In this document: positions 17,542 to 26,242 of the stretch, in pieces
How the letters are laid out: every line of letters begins with the position of its first letter
Position numbering within the stretch: the first letter of the stretch is position 1
Assembly (NCBI RefSeq): GCF_001017175.1
Contig: NZ_LCYG01000037.1
Span: forward strand, 122,586 to 186,585
Direction of reading: 5' to 3'
Origin: Microvirga vignae
Lineage (GTDB): Bacteria; Pseudomonadota; Alphaproteobacteria; Rhizobiales; Beijerinckiaceae
Length of the DNA: 64,000 bases
Program-made: the position numbers and the translations under genes
The notes under the pieces: generated by a model
Seen by the model: the letters and a program-made list of their open reading frames with translations, nothing else
The model's database searches: none
Told to the model about the DNA's origin: nothing

Positions 17542-18300
17542 CTAGCGCGCGAGCCATCCGCCATCGACGGGCAGGATGATGCCATGAACATAGTTGGCAG
17601 CTTGTGAGGCCAGGAAGACCGCGGCACCCCCGATATCCTCAGGGTGGCCCCATCGGCCGGCCGGAATGCGTGACAGGATCTCTGAGCTTCGCTTCTGATC
17701 CTGGCGCAAAGCCTCGGTATTATTGGTTTCGATATATCCGGGCGCGATGGCATTCACGTTGATGCCCTTCGCGGCCCATTCATTCGCCAGGAGACGGGTG
17801 AGACCGGCGAGCCCGCTTTTGCTCGCCGTGTAGGATGGCACGCGAATGCCACCCTGGAAGGATAAAAGCGAGGCGATGTTGATGATCTTTCCGCCTTTTG
17901 CATCCTTCAGCATTCGTCTTGCTGCTGCCTGAGACAGAAAAAATGTGGTCTTGAGATTGACATTCATCACGTCGTCCCAATCGGCCTCTGTGAAATCGAC
18001 GGCATCACTGCGCCGGATGATCCCGGCATTGTTGACAAGAATATCGATCCGGCCACCAACCCTCTCGGCCGCATCCAGGATCATCTCAATGGGCTCGAGG
18101 GTGGAGAGGTCAGCATTAACAGCGTGAAACTTCGCGCCGGCTTCAGTGATTTGCGCCTGTGTCTCGTCCATCGACGATCGACCGACGCCGACGACCGTGG
18201 CGCCGGCCATGGCCATAGCAGTGGCGATGGCTTGGCCGATGCCTGTATTGGCTCCGGTCACGATTGCTGTCTTGCCTTGTAGATTAAAGGACGCCGCCAT
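17542..18300 (-). CDS. kduD: 2-dehydro-3-deoxy-D-gluconate 5-dehydrogenase KduD
   Basis: A 252-residue SDR that reduces 2,5-diketo-3-deoxygluconate to 2-keto-3-deoxygluconate, the step after KduI in unsaturated-uronate breakdown. It has TGANTGIG at 15-22 and catalytic Ser144, Tyr157 and Lys161 (YTASK). KduD-specific stretches include SFQGGIRVPSYTASKSG, NAIAPGYIETNNTEALR, RIPAGRWG and the terminal VDGGWLAR. It is the last gene of the operon, 51 nt after the transporter ATPase. No kdgK or kdgA gene is in the window, so the product must be handled elsewhere. Confidence 0.95.
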   Translation of the reverse strand: MAASFNLQGKTAIVTGANTGIGQAIATAMAMAGATVVGVGRSSMDETQAQITEAGAKFHAVNADLSTLEPIEMILDAAERVGGRIDILVNNAGIIRRSDAVDFTEADWDDVMNVNLKTTFFLSQAAARRMLKDAKGGKIINIASLLSFQGGIRVPSYTASKSGLAGLTRLLANEWAAKGINVNAIAPGYIETNNTEALRQDQKRSSEILSRIPAGRWGHPEDIGGAAVFLASQAANYVHGIILPVDGGWLAR

Positions 18301-18351
18301 GATGTTTCCACTTTAGAGCAGCCGATATGTTACGGGACTTCCCAAGGGAGG

Positions 18352-19428
18352 CTAGCCTCGCGGCAGAGCCTGTCCTTCTGCATTGAAGACATGAAGGTCT
18401 TCGGGAGGCAGGGCGATACCGATCCGCTCGCCCATTGAGAAGCGACCCTGACCGGGTGCGGATACCGTAAAGATCTCACCGCGATCGGTCTTGCCATGCA
18501 GGATCGTTTCTGCCCCGAGCTGCTCGACAAGGGTGAGTTCGAGCGGGATCGTCCCTTGGTCTATCTCCGTAACAGTTGCGGAGTGCGGACGGATACCGAG
18601 CACGATCTTGGAGCCGGGGGCAAGGTCGAGATGGGGCAGCCTCTGCTGCTTTCCGTTGACCTGCACTCCGACGCCACCTGCGATCGGAATGGTCTCGGCC
18701 TCGATGAAATTCATGCGAGGTGAGCCGATGAACCCGGCCACGAAGCGGTTGGCGGGGTTGTTGTAGAGATCAAGCGGCGTACCCACCTGCTCGATCCGCC
18801 CGTCACGCAGCACGACGATACGATCGGCAAGCGTCATCGCCTCCGTCTGATCATGCGTCACGTAGATCATCGTGGCACTGAGCCGCTTGTGGAGAGCAGC
18901 GAGCTCGGCACGCATCACCACGCGCAGCTCCGCATCAAGGTTGGACAAGGGCTCATCAAGGAGGAAGATGCCAGGCCGGCGCACGATGGCCCGGCCGATG
19001 GCGACGCGCTGACGCTGCCCGCCGGAGAGCTGGCGCGGCTTGCGGTTCAGAAGCGGCTCTATCAGCAGCATCTTGGCCGCCTCCGTCACGCGCCTGTCGA
19101 TCTCATCCCGCGGCATGCGGCTGTTCTCAAGCCCGAAAGCGAGGTTCTGGCGCACGCTCATATGCGGATAGAGCGCATAGGACTGGAACACCATCGCGAG
19201 CCCCCGATCGGCAGCCGAAACATCGTTGACGAGGCGGTCATCAAGTCGAATCTCGCCGGAGCTTGCGCGCTCAAGACCCGCGATGGTGCGCAGCAATGTC
19301 GACTTTCCGCAGCCAGACGGGCCGACGAAGACCACGAACTCACCGTTCCCGACTTCAAGATCGATGCAGTGCAACACCCGTACGGCCCCGTATTCCTTGG
19401 TGACTTGACGAAGAACAAGATGGCTCAT
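18352..19428 (-). CDS. ugpC: Sugar ABC transporter ATP-binding protein (MalK/UgpC type)
   Basis: A 358-residue ATPase with Walker A GPSGCGKST at about 36-44, the signature LSGGQRQRVAIGRAIVR, Walker B IFLLDEPLSNLD, and a C-terminal TOBE/OB regulatory region (VLGIRPHSATV, then MGERIGIALPPEDLHVFN). It energises import by the two permeases and the binding protein encoded directly upstream. Such ATPases may serve several sugar transporters. The name ugpC reflects family, not substrate. Confidence 0.93.
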   Translation of the reverse strand: MSHLVLRQVTKEYGAVRVLHCIDLEVGNGEFVVFVGPSGCGKSTLLRTIAGLERASSGEIRLDDRLVNDVSAADRGLAMVFQSYALYPHMSVRQNLAFGLENSRMPRDEIDRRVTEAAKMLLIEPLLNRKPRQLSGGQRQRVAIGRAIVRRPGIFLLDEPLSNLDAELRVVMRAELAALHKRLSATMIYVTHDQTEAMTLADRIVVLRDGRIEQVGTPLDLYNNPANRFVAGFIGSPRMNFIEAETIPIAGGVGVQVNGKQQRLPHLDLAPGSKIVLGIRPHSATVTEIDQGTIPLELTLVEQLGAETILHGKTDRGEIFTVSAPGQGRFSMGERIGIALPPEDLHVFNAEGQALPRG

Positions 19429-19456
19429 GGCGTGTTCTTTCCAAATGGGATCCGCA

Positions 19457-20509
19457 TCATTTCAGGCCGGTATTCGCGATACCTGCAGTGATGTAGCGCT
19501 GAAGAAACAGGAAGATGAGGGCAACCGGCACGATGGAAAGCACGGTCATGGCGAGCACGAAGTGCCATTGCACGTTCAACTCTCCCGAGAAGGCATTGAG
19601 CCCGACCTGCAGTGTATAGTGCTCCTTACGTGACAGAACGATCAAGGGCCACAAGAAGTCGTTCCAGCGCCACATGACGGAGAAAATCGCCAAAACTGCC
19701 AGAGCCGGTGCCGCAAGCGGCAGCACGATGCGCCAATAGATCTGCCATTCGGACGCCTTGTCCATGCGGGCGGCGTCAATGAGCTCATCGGGTATCGTGA
19801 GCATGTATTGGCGCAGAAGGAAGACACCGGTCGGTGTCGCGACCGTAGGCAGGATCACACCCCAGAGCGTGTCGAAGAGGTTCAGCGAATTCACCACCAG
19901 ATAGAGCGGCACCACTATGACAGACAGGGGCACCATCAACGTTGCCAGAATGATGCCGAGCACCGCCGCGCGGCCCTTGAACTCGTATTTTGACAGAGCG
20001 AAAGCCGCCATTGAGTTCACCACGAGCGTGATGAGCGTGGCCATGACCGTGACGAAGATCGAGTTCTGGAAGTAGCGCAGGAAATCGAATTGTTGCAGCG
20101 GCTCGGCGTAGTTCTCGGTCGCAAGGTTGACCGCACGCACGGGCGTGCGCTTGTCGATCGGCACACGAATAACGGTGCCCGGGTTCTCCGGATCGACCAT
20201 CTGGGCCATGATTCCGACACGGCGCACCTGGGCGAGGATCTTTTCGCTGCCATCATCAAGGGTCACACGAAAGAGAGGCAGCGGCTGCTCATAGCCCTGA
20301 ACCTGCGCCACTTGCGCATCGAGCGGCATGAAGGTCGGTGGGAATTCGGCGAGATTGGCAGGCGTCTTGAAGGATGACACGACAAGCCACAGAACGGGCC
20401 CGAACATCAGAAAGAGGCCGAGAGCCAGCCAGATGTAGGACAGCACATCCGTCCAATGCCAGCCTGTGCCGCCGCGGCGGCGCAGAAGGAAGGTGGAGAG
20501 TGCGCTCAT
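19457..20509 (-). CDS. Sugar ABC transporter permease (MalG type) with enlarged periplasmic loop
   Basis: A 350-residue inner-membrane permease. TM1 is near residues 25-50 and the conserved five-TM block starts around residue 135; the EAA-type loop is ELIDAARMDKASEWQIYWRIVLP. Between TM1 and the permease block lies about 85-90 residues of mostly polar sequence (FKTPANLAEFPPTFMP through NYAEPLQQFDFLRYFQNS), longer than in standard MalG/LacG proteins, which suggests a small extracytoplasmic domain. It overlaps the other permease gene by 4 nt (ATGA). Confidence 0.93.
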   Translation of the reverse strand: MSALSTFLLRRRGGTGWHWTDVLSYIWLALGLFLMFGPVLWLVVSSFKTPANLAEFPPTFMPLDAQVAQVQGYEQPLPLFRVTLDDGSEKILAQVRRVGIMAQMVDPENPGTVIRVPIDKRTPVRAVNLATENYAEPLQQFDFLRYFQNSIFVTVMATLITLVVNSMAAFALSKYEFKGRAAVLGIILATLMVPLSVIVVPLYLVVNSLNLFDTLWGVILPTVATPTGVFLLRQYMLTIPDELIDAARMDKASEWQIYWRIVLPLAAPALAVLAIFSVMWRWNDFLWPLIVLSRKEHYTLQVGLNAFSGELNVQWHFVLAMTVLSIVPVALIFLFLQRYITAGIANTGLK

Positions 20510-21537
20510 ACCGCCTCCTTTCGGGCTCGCCTGTTCGACACACCGAGCTGCAAGGCTGTCAGGCCGACAAGAACGATCCCCATGAGGATCGAGGCTGCGG
20601 ATGCGAGCCCCAGATTGCGCAGGACGTGGGCGAAGCCCGTCTCATAGATATACTGCGTGATGAACATGGTGCTGGTGCCCGGGCCGCCGCCCGTCAGCAC
20701 GAAGGCCTCGTCGAAGATCTGCACGGCCTTGATGAGCGCGAGGATGATCACGACGAGCAGGTTGGGCCATAGAAGCGGCAGAGTGATGCGCCAGAAGGTT
20801 CGCATCCGCCCGGTTCCATCCATCATCGCCGCCTCATAAAGATCCCGCGGAATGGCCTGGAGGCCTGCAAGCAGTATCAGGGCATAGAAACCGAGATGGG
20901 CCCAGATCGAGACGAAAATGGCCCAGAACATGGCCCAGCTACGCTCGGCCAACCACAAGGTCCGCTCAAAGCCGAAATCCATGAGGATCGCGTTGAGCAG
21001 CCCATCACGCTGCAGAATCCATTTCCAGATCAGGCCGACCACGACCGGCGAGAGCAGGACAGGAAAGAAGAAGACGCCACGCCAGAAGCCCCGGGCGCGC
21101 ATCTCGCGATTCAGAACGAGCGCGGTTCCTAAGGAAACGAGCACGAGCACCGTCACCTGCGCGATTACGAAGAAGGCCGTGTTGTGCACGCTCTGCCAGA
21201 AGGCGTCCTGCAGACAGGTGGACGGCGTGGTGTAATCGCTGCAGGTAAGCAACGTTTGATATTGCCCCAGGCCGACGAAATGACGGTCGTCGAAGAAGAT
21301 CGCGGTTCCGCCGGTCAGGGAATAAGCAAAGTTGATGGCAACGGGGATGAGCACGAACACGCTGAAGATCAGCATGTTCGGAGCCAGGAATACGGCACCC
21401 ATGCCGCCGATGCCGAACCGGCGCTGAAGGAAGCTCATGGGAGCGTTGAGCACGCCCATGAGGAATCGGAAAGGCAGCGTCAGCATGGAGGACAGGCTGG
21501 ACGCCTGCCCTCCCCGCTCTCCGGTGATGGTGCTCAT
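20506..21537 (-). CDS. Sugar ABC transporter permease (MalF type)
   Basis: The partner permease, 343 residues from the ATG at 21537 (MSTITGERGG). The frame extends to 21612, but that would overlap the binding-protein gene. Six or more hydrophobic segments and the loop DLYEAAMMDGTGRMRTFWRITLPLLWPN identify the MalF side of a type I importer. The periplasmic loop after TM1 carries a Cys pair (LLTCSDYTTPSTCLQ) that could form a disulfide. It starts 16 nt after the binding-protein stop. Confidence 0.93.
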   Translation of the reverse strand: MSTITGERGGQASSLSSMLTLPFRFLMGVLNAPMSFLQRRFGIGGMGAVFLAPNMLIFSVFVLIPVAINFAYSLTGGTAIFFDDRHFVGLGQYQTLLTCSDYTTPSTCLQDAFWQSVHNTAFFVIAQVTVLVLVSLGTALVLNREMRARGFWRGVFFFPVLLSPVVVGLIWKWILQRDGLLNAILMDFGFERTLWLAERSWAMFWAIFVSIWAHLGFYALILLAGLQAIPRDLYEAAMMDGTGRMRTFWRITLPLLWPNLLVVIILALIKAVQIFDEAFVLTGGGPGTSTMFITQYIYETGFAHVLRNLGLASAASILMGIVLVGLTALQLGVSNRRARKEAV

Positions 21538-21553
21538 CGCGCGTGCCTTTGGC

Positions 21554-22825
21554 TCAGCGGGAGGCCTCGGCGACCTTCTGCTTGATGTCGTCCTCGATGC
21601 GAGCATAGGCATCCGGGATCTGCGCCTCGCCGGCCACCACCTGTCCCAGGCGGCTGATGACGGCGGCGTAGATCGTGCCGGACCACCTGTAGCTCTGCAT
21701 CTTCAGCGCGAGAGGATCGGCCGTCTGCGTGGCCCTCAGGAAGGTGTCGAGCGACTTCTTGACGTTCGGATCGCTCGACTTGAAGTCGACGCCCTTGGCT
21801 GCAACGCCCTGATGAGCCGGCAGGAACAGGGTGCGTTCGGAGAATTCACGCACGACTGGCTCGCTTGCGAGATATTCCACGACGCGGGCCACTTCCTTCG
21901 GGTTCTTGGTGTATTTCACCGCAACGAGACCAGCGCCGCCCGGCATGCCGGTGCAGGCAGCCGGGCCACAAGGCTCGGCACCGGCCGACCAGTCGAAGTT
22001 GTCCTTGATCTTCTGTGAGAACTGAGCGACCTGCCAGGATCCCGAGAAATAGACGGCAACTTGGCCGTTCACGAACTCCTCGTTCGCACCCTTGTAAGTG
22101 GTTCCGGCAACACCACCCCAGATCTCGCGAGGCATGATGCCGTTCTTGTGCCAGTCGGCGATGCGCTGGGCCATGGCCTTGAAGCCTTCGTCCACCACGG
22201 CAGGCTTGCCGTCGGGGCCGATCACCTTTGCGCCCATCGAGATCGCGGGGCCCATGAAGCGGTGACCGGAGCGGTCGAAGGCGAGTGCGATTGGAATCTT
22301 CTGGCTGTCGGCCACCTTCTTGGCGGCCGCTGCCCATTCATCCCAGGTTGCCTTATCGCCGGGAACAGGCACGCCCGCCTGTTCGAAGAGAGTGGTGTTC
22401 ACGAGCGGGCCGGTGATGGTGAGCTGCGTCATGAAGCCCGGCAATGCATTGCTGCCGTCCTCCCGCATCCAGTCGAGAGTGTTGCTGAAGTTCTTTTCGA
22501 ATGTCGCTGCATCCTTCAGATGCGGACGCAGATCAAGCCAATGCTTGGCCTGCGACTTCAGCTCGACCACGCGCACGATGTCGGGACCGCGGCCGGCCTC
22601 CAACTGCACAGGCAGCTGATCCTTGATGATGCCGAAGGCGACATTGTCGACTACGACCTTGATGTCGGGGTTCTGAGCCTCGAAGCGCTTGACGAGATCC
22701 TGCAGGACCTCGCCTTCGTTGCCGTCGGAGTACCACATGATGCGCACTTCGGTGGCCGCCTGGGCAACGGATGCGCTCAATGCCAGGGCCAGCGCCCCGC
22801 CAATCAATCTTTTCAGTCCCTTCAT
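21554..22825 (-). CDS. Extracellular sugar-binding protein (family 1)
   Basis: A 423-residue type II periplasmic-binding protein with a Sec signal peptide (MKGLKRLIGGALALALSASVAQA) and a mature start TEVRIMWYSDGNEGEVLQDLVKRFEAQNPDIKV typical of UgpB/MalE-like proteins. The ATG at 22825 follows GGAGGAAA at ideal spacing; the frame extending to 22861 is not needed. Because it sits between a GH105/KduI set and KduD, its ligand is probably a uronate-containing oligosaccharide. SAGAEPCGPAACTG near residue 270 contains a close Cys pair. Confidence 0.93.
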   Translation of the reverse strand: MKGLKRLIGGALALALSASVAQAATEVRIMWYSDGNEGEVLQDLVKRFEAQNPDIKVVVDNVAFGIIKDQLPVQLEAGRGPDIVRVVELKSQAKHWLDLRPHLKDAATFEKNFSNTLDWMREDGSNALPGFMTQLTITGPLVNTTLFEQAGVPVPGDKATWDEWAAAAKKVADSQKIPIALAFDRSGHRFMGPAISMGAKVIGPDGKPAVVDEGFKAMAQRIADWHKNGIMPREIWGGVAGTTYKGANEEFVNGQVAVYFSGSWQVAQFSQKIKDNFDWSAGAEPCGPAACTGMPGGAGLVAVKYTKNPKEVARVVEYLASEPVVREFSERTLFLPAHQGVAAKGVDFKSSDPNVKKSLDTFLRATQTADPLALKMQSYRWSGTIYAAVISRLGQVVAGEAQIPDAYARIEDDIKQKVAEASR

Positions 22826-22853
22826 CACTTTCCTCCCATGATGAATTCTTGAA

Positions 22854-25406
22854 TTAGGCAATCTTGAGTTGCTCTTGTCTTTTATGTTGGGAAGGCAGCG
22901 TCACACACGCCCCTTCCGGAAAGGTTGTCAGCTCTCCTGACAAAGTCCAACTCTTCGGATCAATGGTTTCCTTAGGCGTGCGCACCACCGCATCGGGACC
23001 GCAGGTGACGCTTCCGAAATCAGGATCCTGAACAACGATGACACCGTTGTTACGCTCCTCAGCCGAGAGGCCTGCGAAGCGCTGGCCGAAGGCGGTCAGA
23101 CTGCCTTCGGCGGCGATATCGGAGAGGCGCACGAGCCAACGGCCCACATGCCCGGGCAAACGAACCTCGCATCCGGCGGTCGGGCCCTTCGTCACTTTTT
23201 CAAGCGGGCCGCTCGCGACGAGCAGGCATAAACCCTCGCCGGACCGGACGAGGATCCGGTTGCCTTCATGGATCACCTCATCCATCTCGGCTTCAGGCAA
23301 CCAGGCATGGGTGAAGTCCGGCTGCGTAGGATGAGCCTTGAAATCCACCACCGCCAGAGAGCGGTACTGGTGAACGCGCGGCACCGTTCCGCAGCCGCCC
23401 CAATAAGACGGACGACCATAGCCGCTATGGATCACCTCGCCCGGATGGTTGATCCAGATCTGCGCTTCCGGCTTGTCGCCAAGGCGCAGATGCAGAAGGG
23501 TTTCCTGATAACCCCATTCACCCCAGCGATAGGCGGCGATACTGCCCAGCGCGAAATCCTTCGATTTGAAATGATAGAGCGAAGCGATGCCGTTTTCGCC
23601 CTGCTTATAGCGCCATTCATAGGCTCCGGCGCCCTTATGATCGGCAATGGCGGCAAGGCTCGGGTCGATTGTCAGGCCGTGCTCAGCAAAGCACAGGGCA
23701 AGCTGCGGCAGTGCATGGAAGCGGCGGCCGAGAGATCCCTTACCGAAGGCAAGATAAGACATGCCCGACAATTCGAGCGTGCGCCCCGGACGCAGCGTGT
23801 GCTCGTAGCTGCGGCCCTGTGAGGCCGTCATCATGCCGTGATGGCTCGACAGGGCCATGATTTCGAGAAGACGCCGGATGGCGGCACCGGAGCGTTCGCG
23901 AATGCTGGCATCGGGCGATAGCGCGTAGAGCGCACAGAGGCCCTTGAGGTCGATCGGGAAATAGGGCGCCGAGTTCCACTCGGCCATCTCGCAGGCTTCG
24001 AAGTGCGTCAGCCATTCGAGGAGGCGCTGCCGGCCGATCTCGGCCTGCTCGCGCCCCTTGCGGCCGGAGCGCCTGAAGGTCGTGTCGGGATAGAGCGTTC
24101 CGGCAAGGTGGCAGGCTGTGTGGAACAGGAGCGCGTGGTTCTCGCTGAAGTACCACATCACGTCGTTGCCGGGCTCGTCCATCCAGTAGCGGAAGCGGAG
24201 GATGACGTCGTCCATGCGCGCCCGCGTCTCGGGCGAAATCCGCTCCGGGCAGGAAATGCGCGACCAGAGGAGTGGAACGAGCAGGAAGTCCGCGCAATCG
24301 TGGCAATCGCCGATGATTGGCAGGCAGGATTCGATGATGCGATCCGTCTCCGGTCCGCCGCGATTGAGAGCGAGTCGCGCCAGCACAGTGACCATGTCGC
24401 GCTCGCCGTGCTCGGCCACATGGTCGAGCACGGCAAGCGCCCGCGCCTTGATATCGGCGGAAGCGGGAGGCTGCCTGTCGAGGTGGCAGATCTCGACACC
24501 CAGCACGCGTGTCGCCACGAAATCGCCGTCGCGCAGGGTGATGTCGAAATGCCGGAAATCGGCGGGGAGCTCGCTCGTGTCGGCGATGGCGATGCGGGTG
24601 GCGCCCGCAGGCAGCTTCTTATGGAATTCGAGCCTGCCTTCCGTCGACATGAAGTCGCCGCGCACCTCCACATGGACGTCGAGCGCGCTCGTTGCGGGAT
24701 TGTCGAAGACGATGGCGACCTCGCCACGGCCATAGGACGGCTTCTCGAAGCGCATACCCTCCAACATCCTCTCGACCGCAGCCGCCCGCGCACCGTCGAT
24801 GGGGCACGGCATGGCCTCCGACAGCCCCTCGCCCGCGATGAGCTCAAGGCTGAAATAATAGCGCGCATCGCGCTCGCAGAGATCGGCGAACCAGACCCGC
24901 AGCTCGTTCTTGCCCGATTTCAGCGGCACCTCGATCTCGGCGCGCTCCTCGAAGTTGCGCTGATAACGGGTGAGTTCCGCCACTCGGCTTCCGTTGACCT
25001 CCAGGAAGGCACCGCCGCAGGTGGCAAAGCTGAAACGCGCCACCTGATCACACGGGCTGTCGATGGTCGTGCGCGCCCAGCACTCGACGCGCGTAGCCCG
25101 GAACCAGAAGCCCGACAGATCCACGCGCGGCGAGCCGAAAGGCAGCCAGACGCGAGTCGGCTCGAAGCTCGTGACCGGCTTGGGACTCTTTCCGCGATAG
25201 ACCTCGATGAAATCCGTGCGGCAGGCATATTGATGCGGGATGAAGTTGCGGTCCTTTGTCAGAAAGAAGAAGGCATCCATCTTCCCTTCCATGGTTCGGT
25301 CCGGGACGTCGTAGCGCTCCTCGTGCACGTCGCCGAGCTGCCAATGGCCGACCGCCTGGCCGGCTTTGAGAGCATGTGTCAGATACATCGCGTTCGCCAT
25401 CGCCAT
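22854..25406 (-). CDS. Large unassigned protein, probable polysaccharide-active enzyme
   Basis: About 850 residues, no signal peptide, start at ATG 25406 two nucleotides after the kduI stop (the frame continues upstream to 25523 but inside kduI). Three parts can be seen. Residues 100-195 form a beta-rich jelly-roll-like module (FATCGGAFLEVNGSRV). Residues 315-590 are helix-rich, with conserved-looking WYFSENHALLFHTACHL (His about 424), EWNSAPYFPID and QGRSYEHTLRPGR. Residues 600-850 are beta-rich again. A helical toroid followed by a beta-sandwich is the plan of several polysaccharide lyase families, including heparinase II/III types. I cannot place it in a named family. Being cytoplasmic beside GH105 and KduI, it may cleave or hydrolyse imported uronate oligosaccharides. 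Confidence 0.75.
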   Translation of the reverse strand: MAMANAMYLTHALKAGQAVGHWQLGDVHEERYDVPDRTMEGKMDAFFFLTKDRNFIPHQYACRTDFIEVYRGKSPKPVTSFEPTRVWLPFGSPRVDLSGFWFRATRVECWARTTIDSPCDQVARFSFATCGGAFLEVNGSRVAELTRYQRNFEERAEIEVPLKSGKNELRVWFADLCERDARYYFSLELIAGEGLSEAMPCPIDGARAAAVERMLEGMRFEKPSYGRGEVAIVFDNPATSALDVHVEVRGDFMSTEGRLEFHKKLPAGATRIAIADTSELPADFRHFDITLRDGDFVATRVLGVEICHLDRQPPASADIKARALAVLDHVAEHGERDMVTVLARLALNRGGPETDRIIESCLPIIGDCHDCADFLLVPLLWSRISCPERISPETRARMDDVILRFRYWMDEPGNDVMWYFSENHALLFHTACHLAGTLYPDTTFRRSGRKGREQAEIGRQRLLEWLTHFEACEMAEWNSAPYFPIDLKGLCALYALSPDASIRERSGAAIRRLLEIMALSSHHGMMTASQGRSYEHTLRPGRTLELSGMSYLAFGKGSLGRRFHALPQLALCFAEHGLTIDPSLAAIADHKGAGAYEWRYKQGENGIASLYHFKSKDFALGSIAAYRWGEWGYQETLLHLRLGDKPEAQIWINHPGEVIHSGYGRPSYWGGCGTVPRVHQYRSLAVVDFKAHPTQPDFTHAWLPEAEMDEVIHEGNRILVRSGEGLCLLVASGPLEKVTKGPTAGCEVRLPGHVGRWLVRLSDIAAEGSLTAFGQRFAGLSAEERNNGVIVVQDPDFGSVTCGPDAVVRTPKETIDPKSWTLSGELTTFPEGACVTLPSQHKRQEQLKIA

Positions 25407-25408
25407 TC

Positions 25409-26242
25409 TTACCGCAGAGTGCTCACCGGCACCGGATCGACATCGGTGTATTCCTGGTTTTCGCCGGTCATGCTCCAGACGAAGGCGTACGGCCCTGTGC
25501 CAGCGCCCATATGGATCGACCATGCCGGAGAAAGGATCGCATCGCCGTCCGCCACAATGAGGTGGCGTGTCTCTTCCGGACGTCCCATCAGGTGAATGAC
25601 ACGGTCCTCAGGCGCCATGCCGAAATAGACATACGCCTCCATGCGCCGCTCGTGCAGATGCGGCGGCATGGTGTTCCACACGCTGCCATGAGCAAGATCG
25701 GTGATGCCCATGAGAAGAAGTGCAGAGGGCGCGACTTCCGGATGGATGTACATGCGCAGCGAACGCTTGTTCGAACGCTTCTCCTCACCAAGCTCCAGCG
25801 GCTTCGCCTCAGCCTTCGTGATCAACCGGTGCGGATAATCCACCTGCGAGGGAACGGAGGTCATGTAGAAGCGTGCGGGATTGGCAGCATCGGCGCTCGA
25901 CAGGGTCAGGCGCTCTGCGCCGCATCCCACATAGAGAATGTCCCGGTTGTCGAGATCGAAGCTCTTCCCATCCACCTCGATACGGCCCCGCCCGCCGAGA
26001 TTGGCAATGCCCATCTCACGATACGACAACAGGTGCGGCGTGCCGATGGGAGCGCCCTCACCGAAGGCGACATTTTTTTCCACCGGCACGGAGCCGCCGA
26101 GAATCATGCGGTCGATGTGGGTGTAGACGAGACGGACGTTGTCCTTCGGGAACAATCGATCGACGAGAAAGGTCGAGCGCAGGTCTTCCGTCGATAAAGA
26201 ACCAATTGTGTCAGGCCCCGCTCCATAGCGAACCTCGATCAT
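25409..26242 (-). CDS. kduI: 5-dehydro-4-deoxy-D-glucuronate isomerase KduI
   Basis: A 277-residue cupin-fold zinc isomerase that converts 5-keto-4-deoxyuronate to 2,5-diketo-3-deoxygluconate. The metal ligands His195, His197, Glu202 (in PPHLHERRMEAYVYF) and His244 line up within one residue of those known for E. coli KduI. It overlaps the GH105 gene by 4 nt (ATGA) and precedes the large unassigned gene by 2 nt. It receives the unsaturated uronate released by the GH105 enzyme and passes its product to KduD. Confidence 0.97.
   Translation of the reverse strand: MIEVRYGAGPDTIGSLSTEDLRSTFLVDRLFPKDNVRLVYTHIDRMILGGSVPVEKNVAFGEGAPIGTPHLLSYREMGIANLGGRGRIEVDGKSFDLDNRDILYVGCGAERLTLSSADAANPARFYMTSVPSQVDYPHRLITKAEAKPLELGEEKRSNKRSLRMYIHPEVAPSALLLMGITDLAHGSVWNTMPPHLHERRMEAYVYFGMAPEDRVIHLMGRPEETRHLIVADGDAILSPAWSIHMGAGTGPYAFVWSMTGENQEYTDVDPVPVSTLR

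Noticed and set aside
24003..25595. 530-codon plus-strand frame opposite the large unassigned gene
   Set aside because: The minus-strand frame has the operon spacing and structured protein features; the plus frame has a composition typical of an antisense shadow in high-GC DNA.
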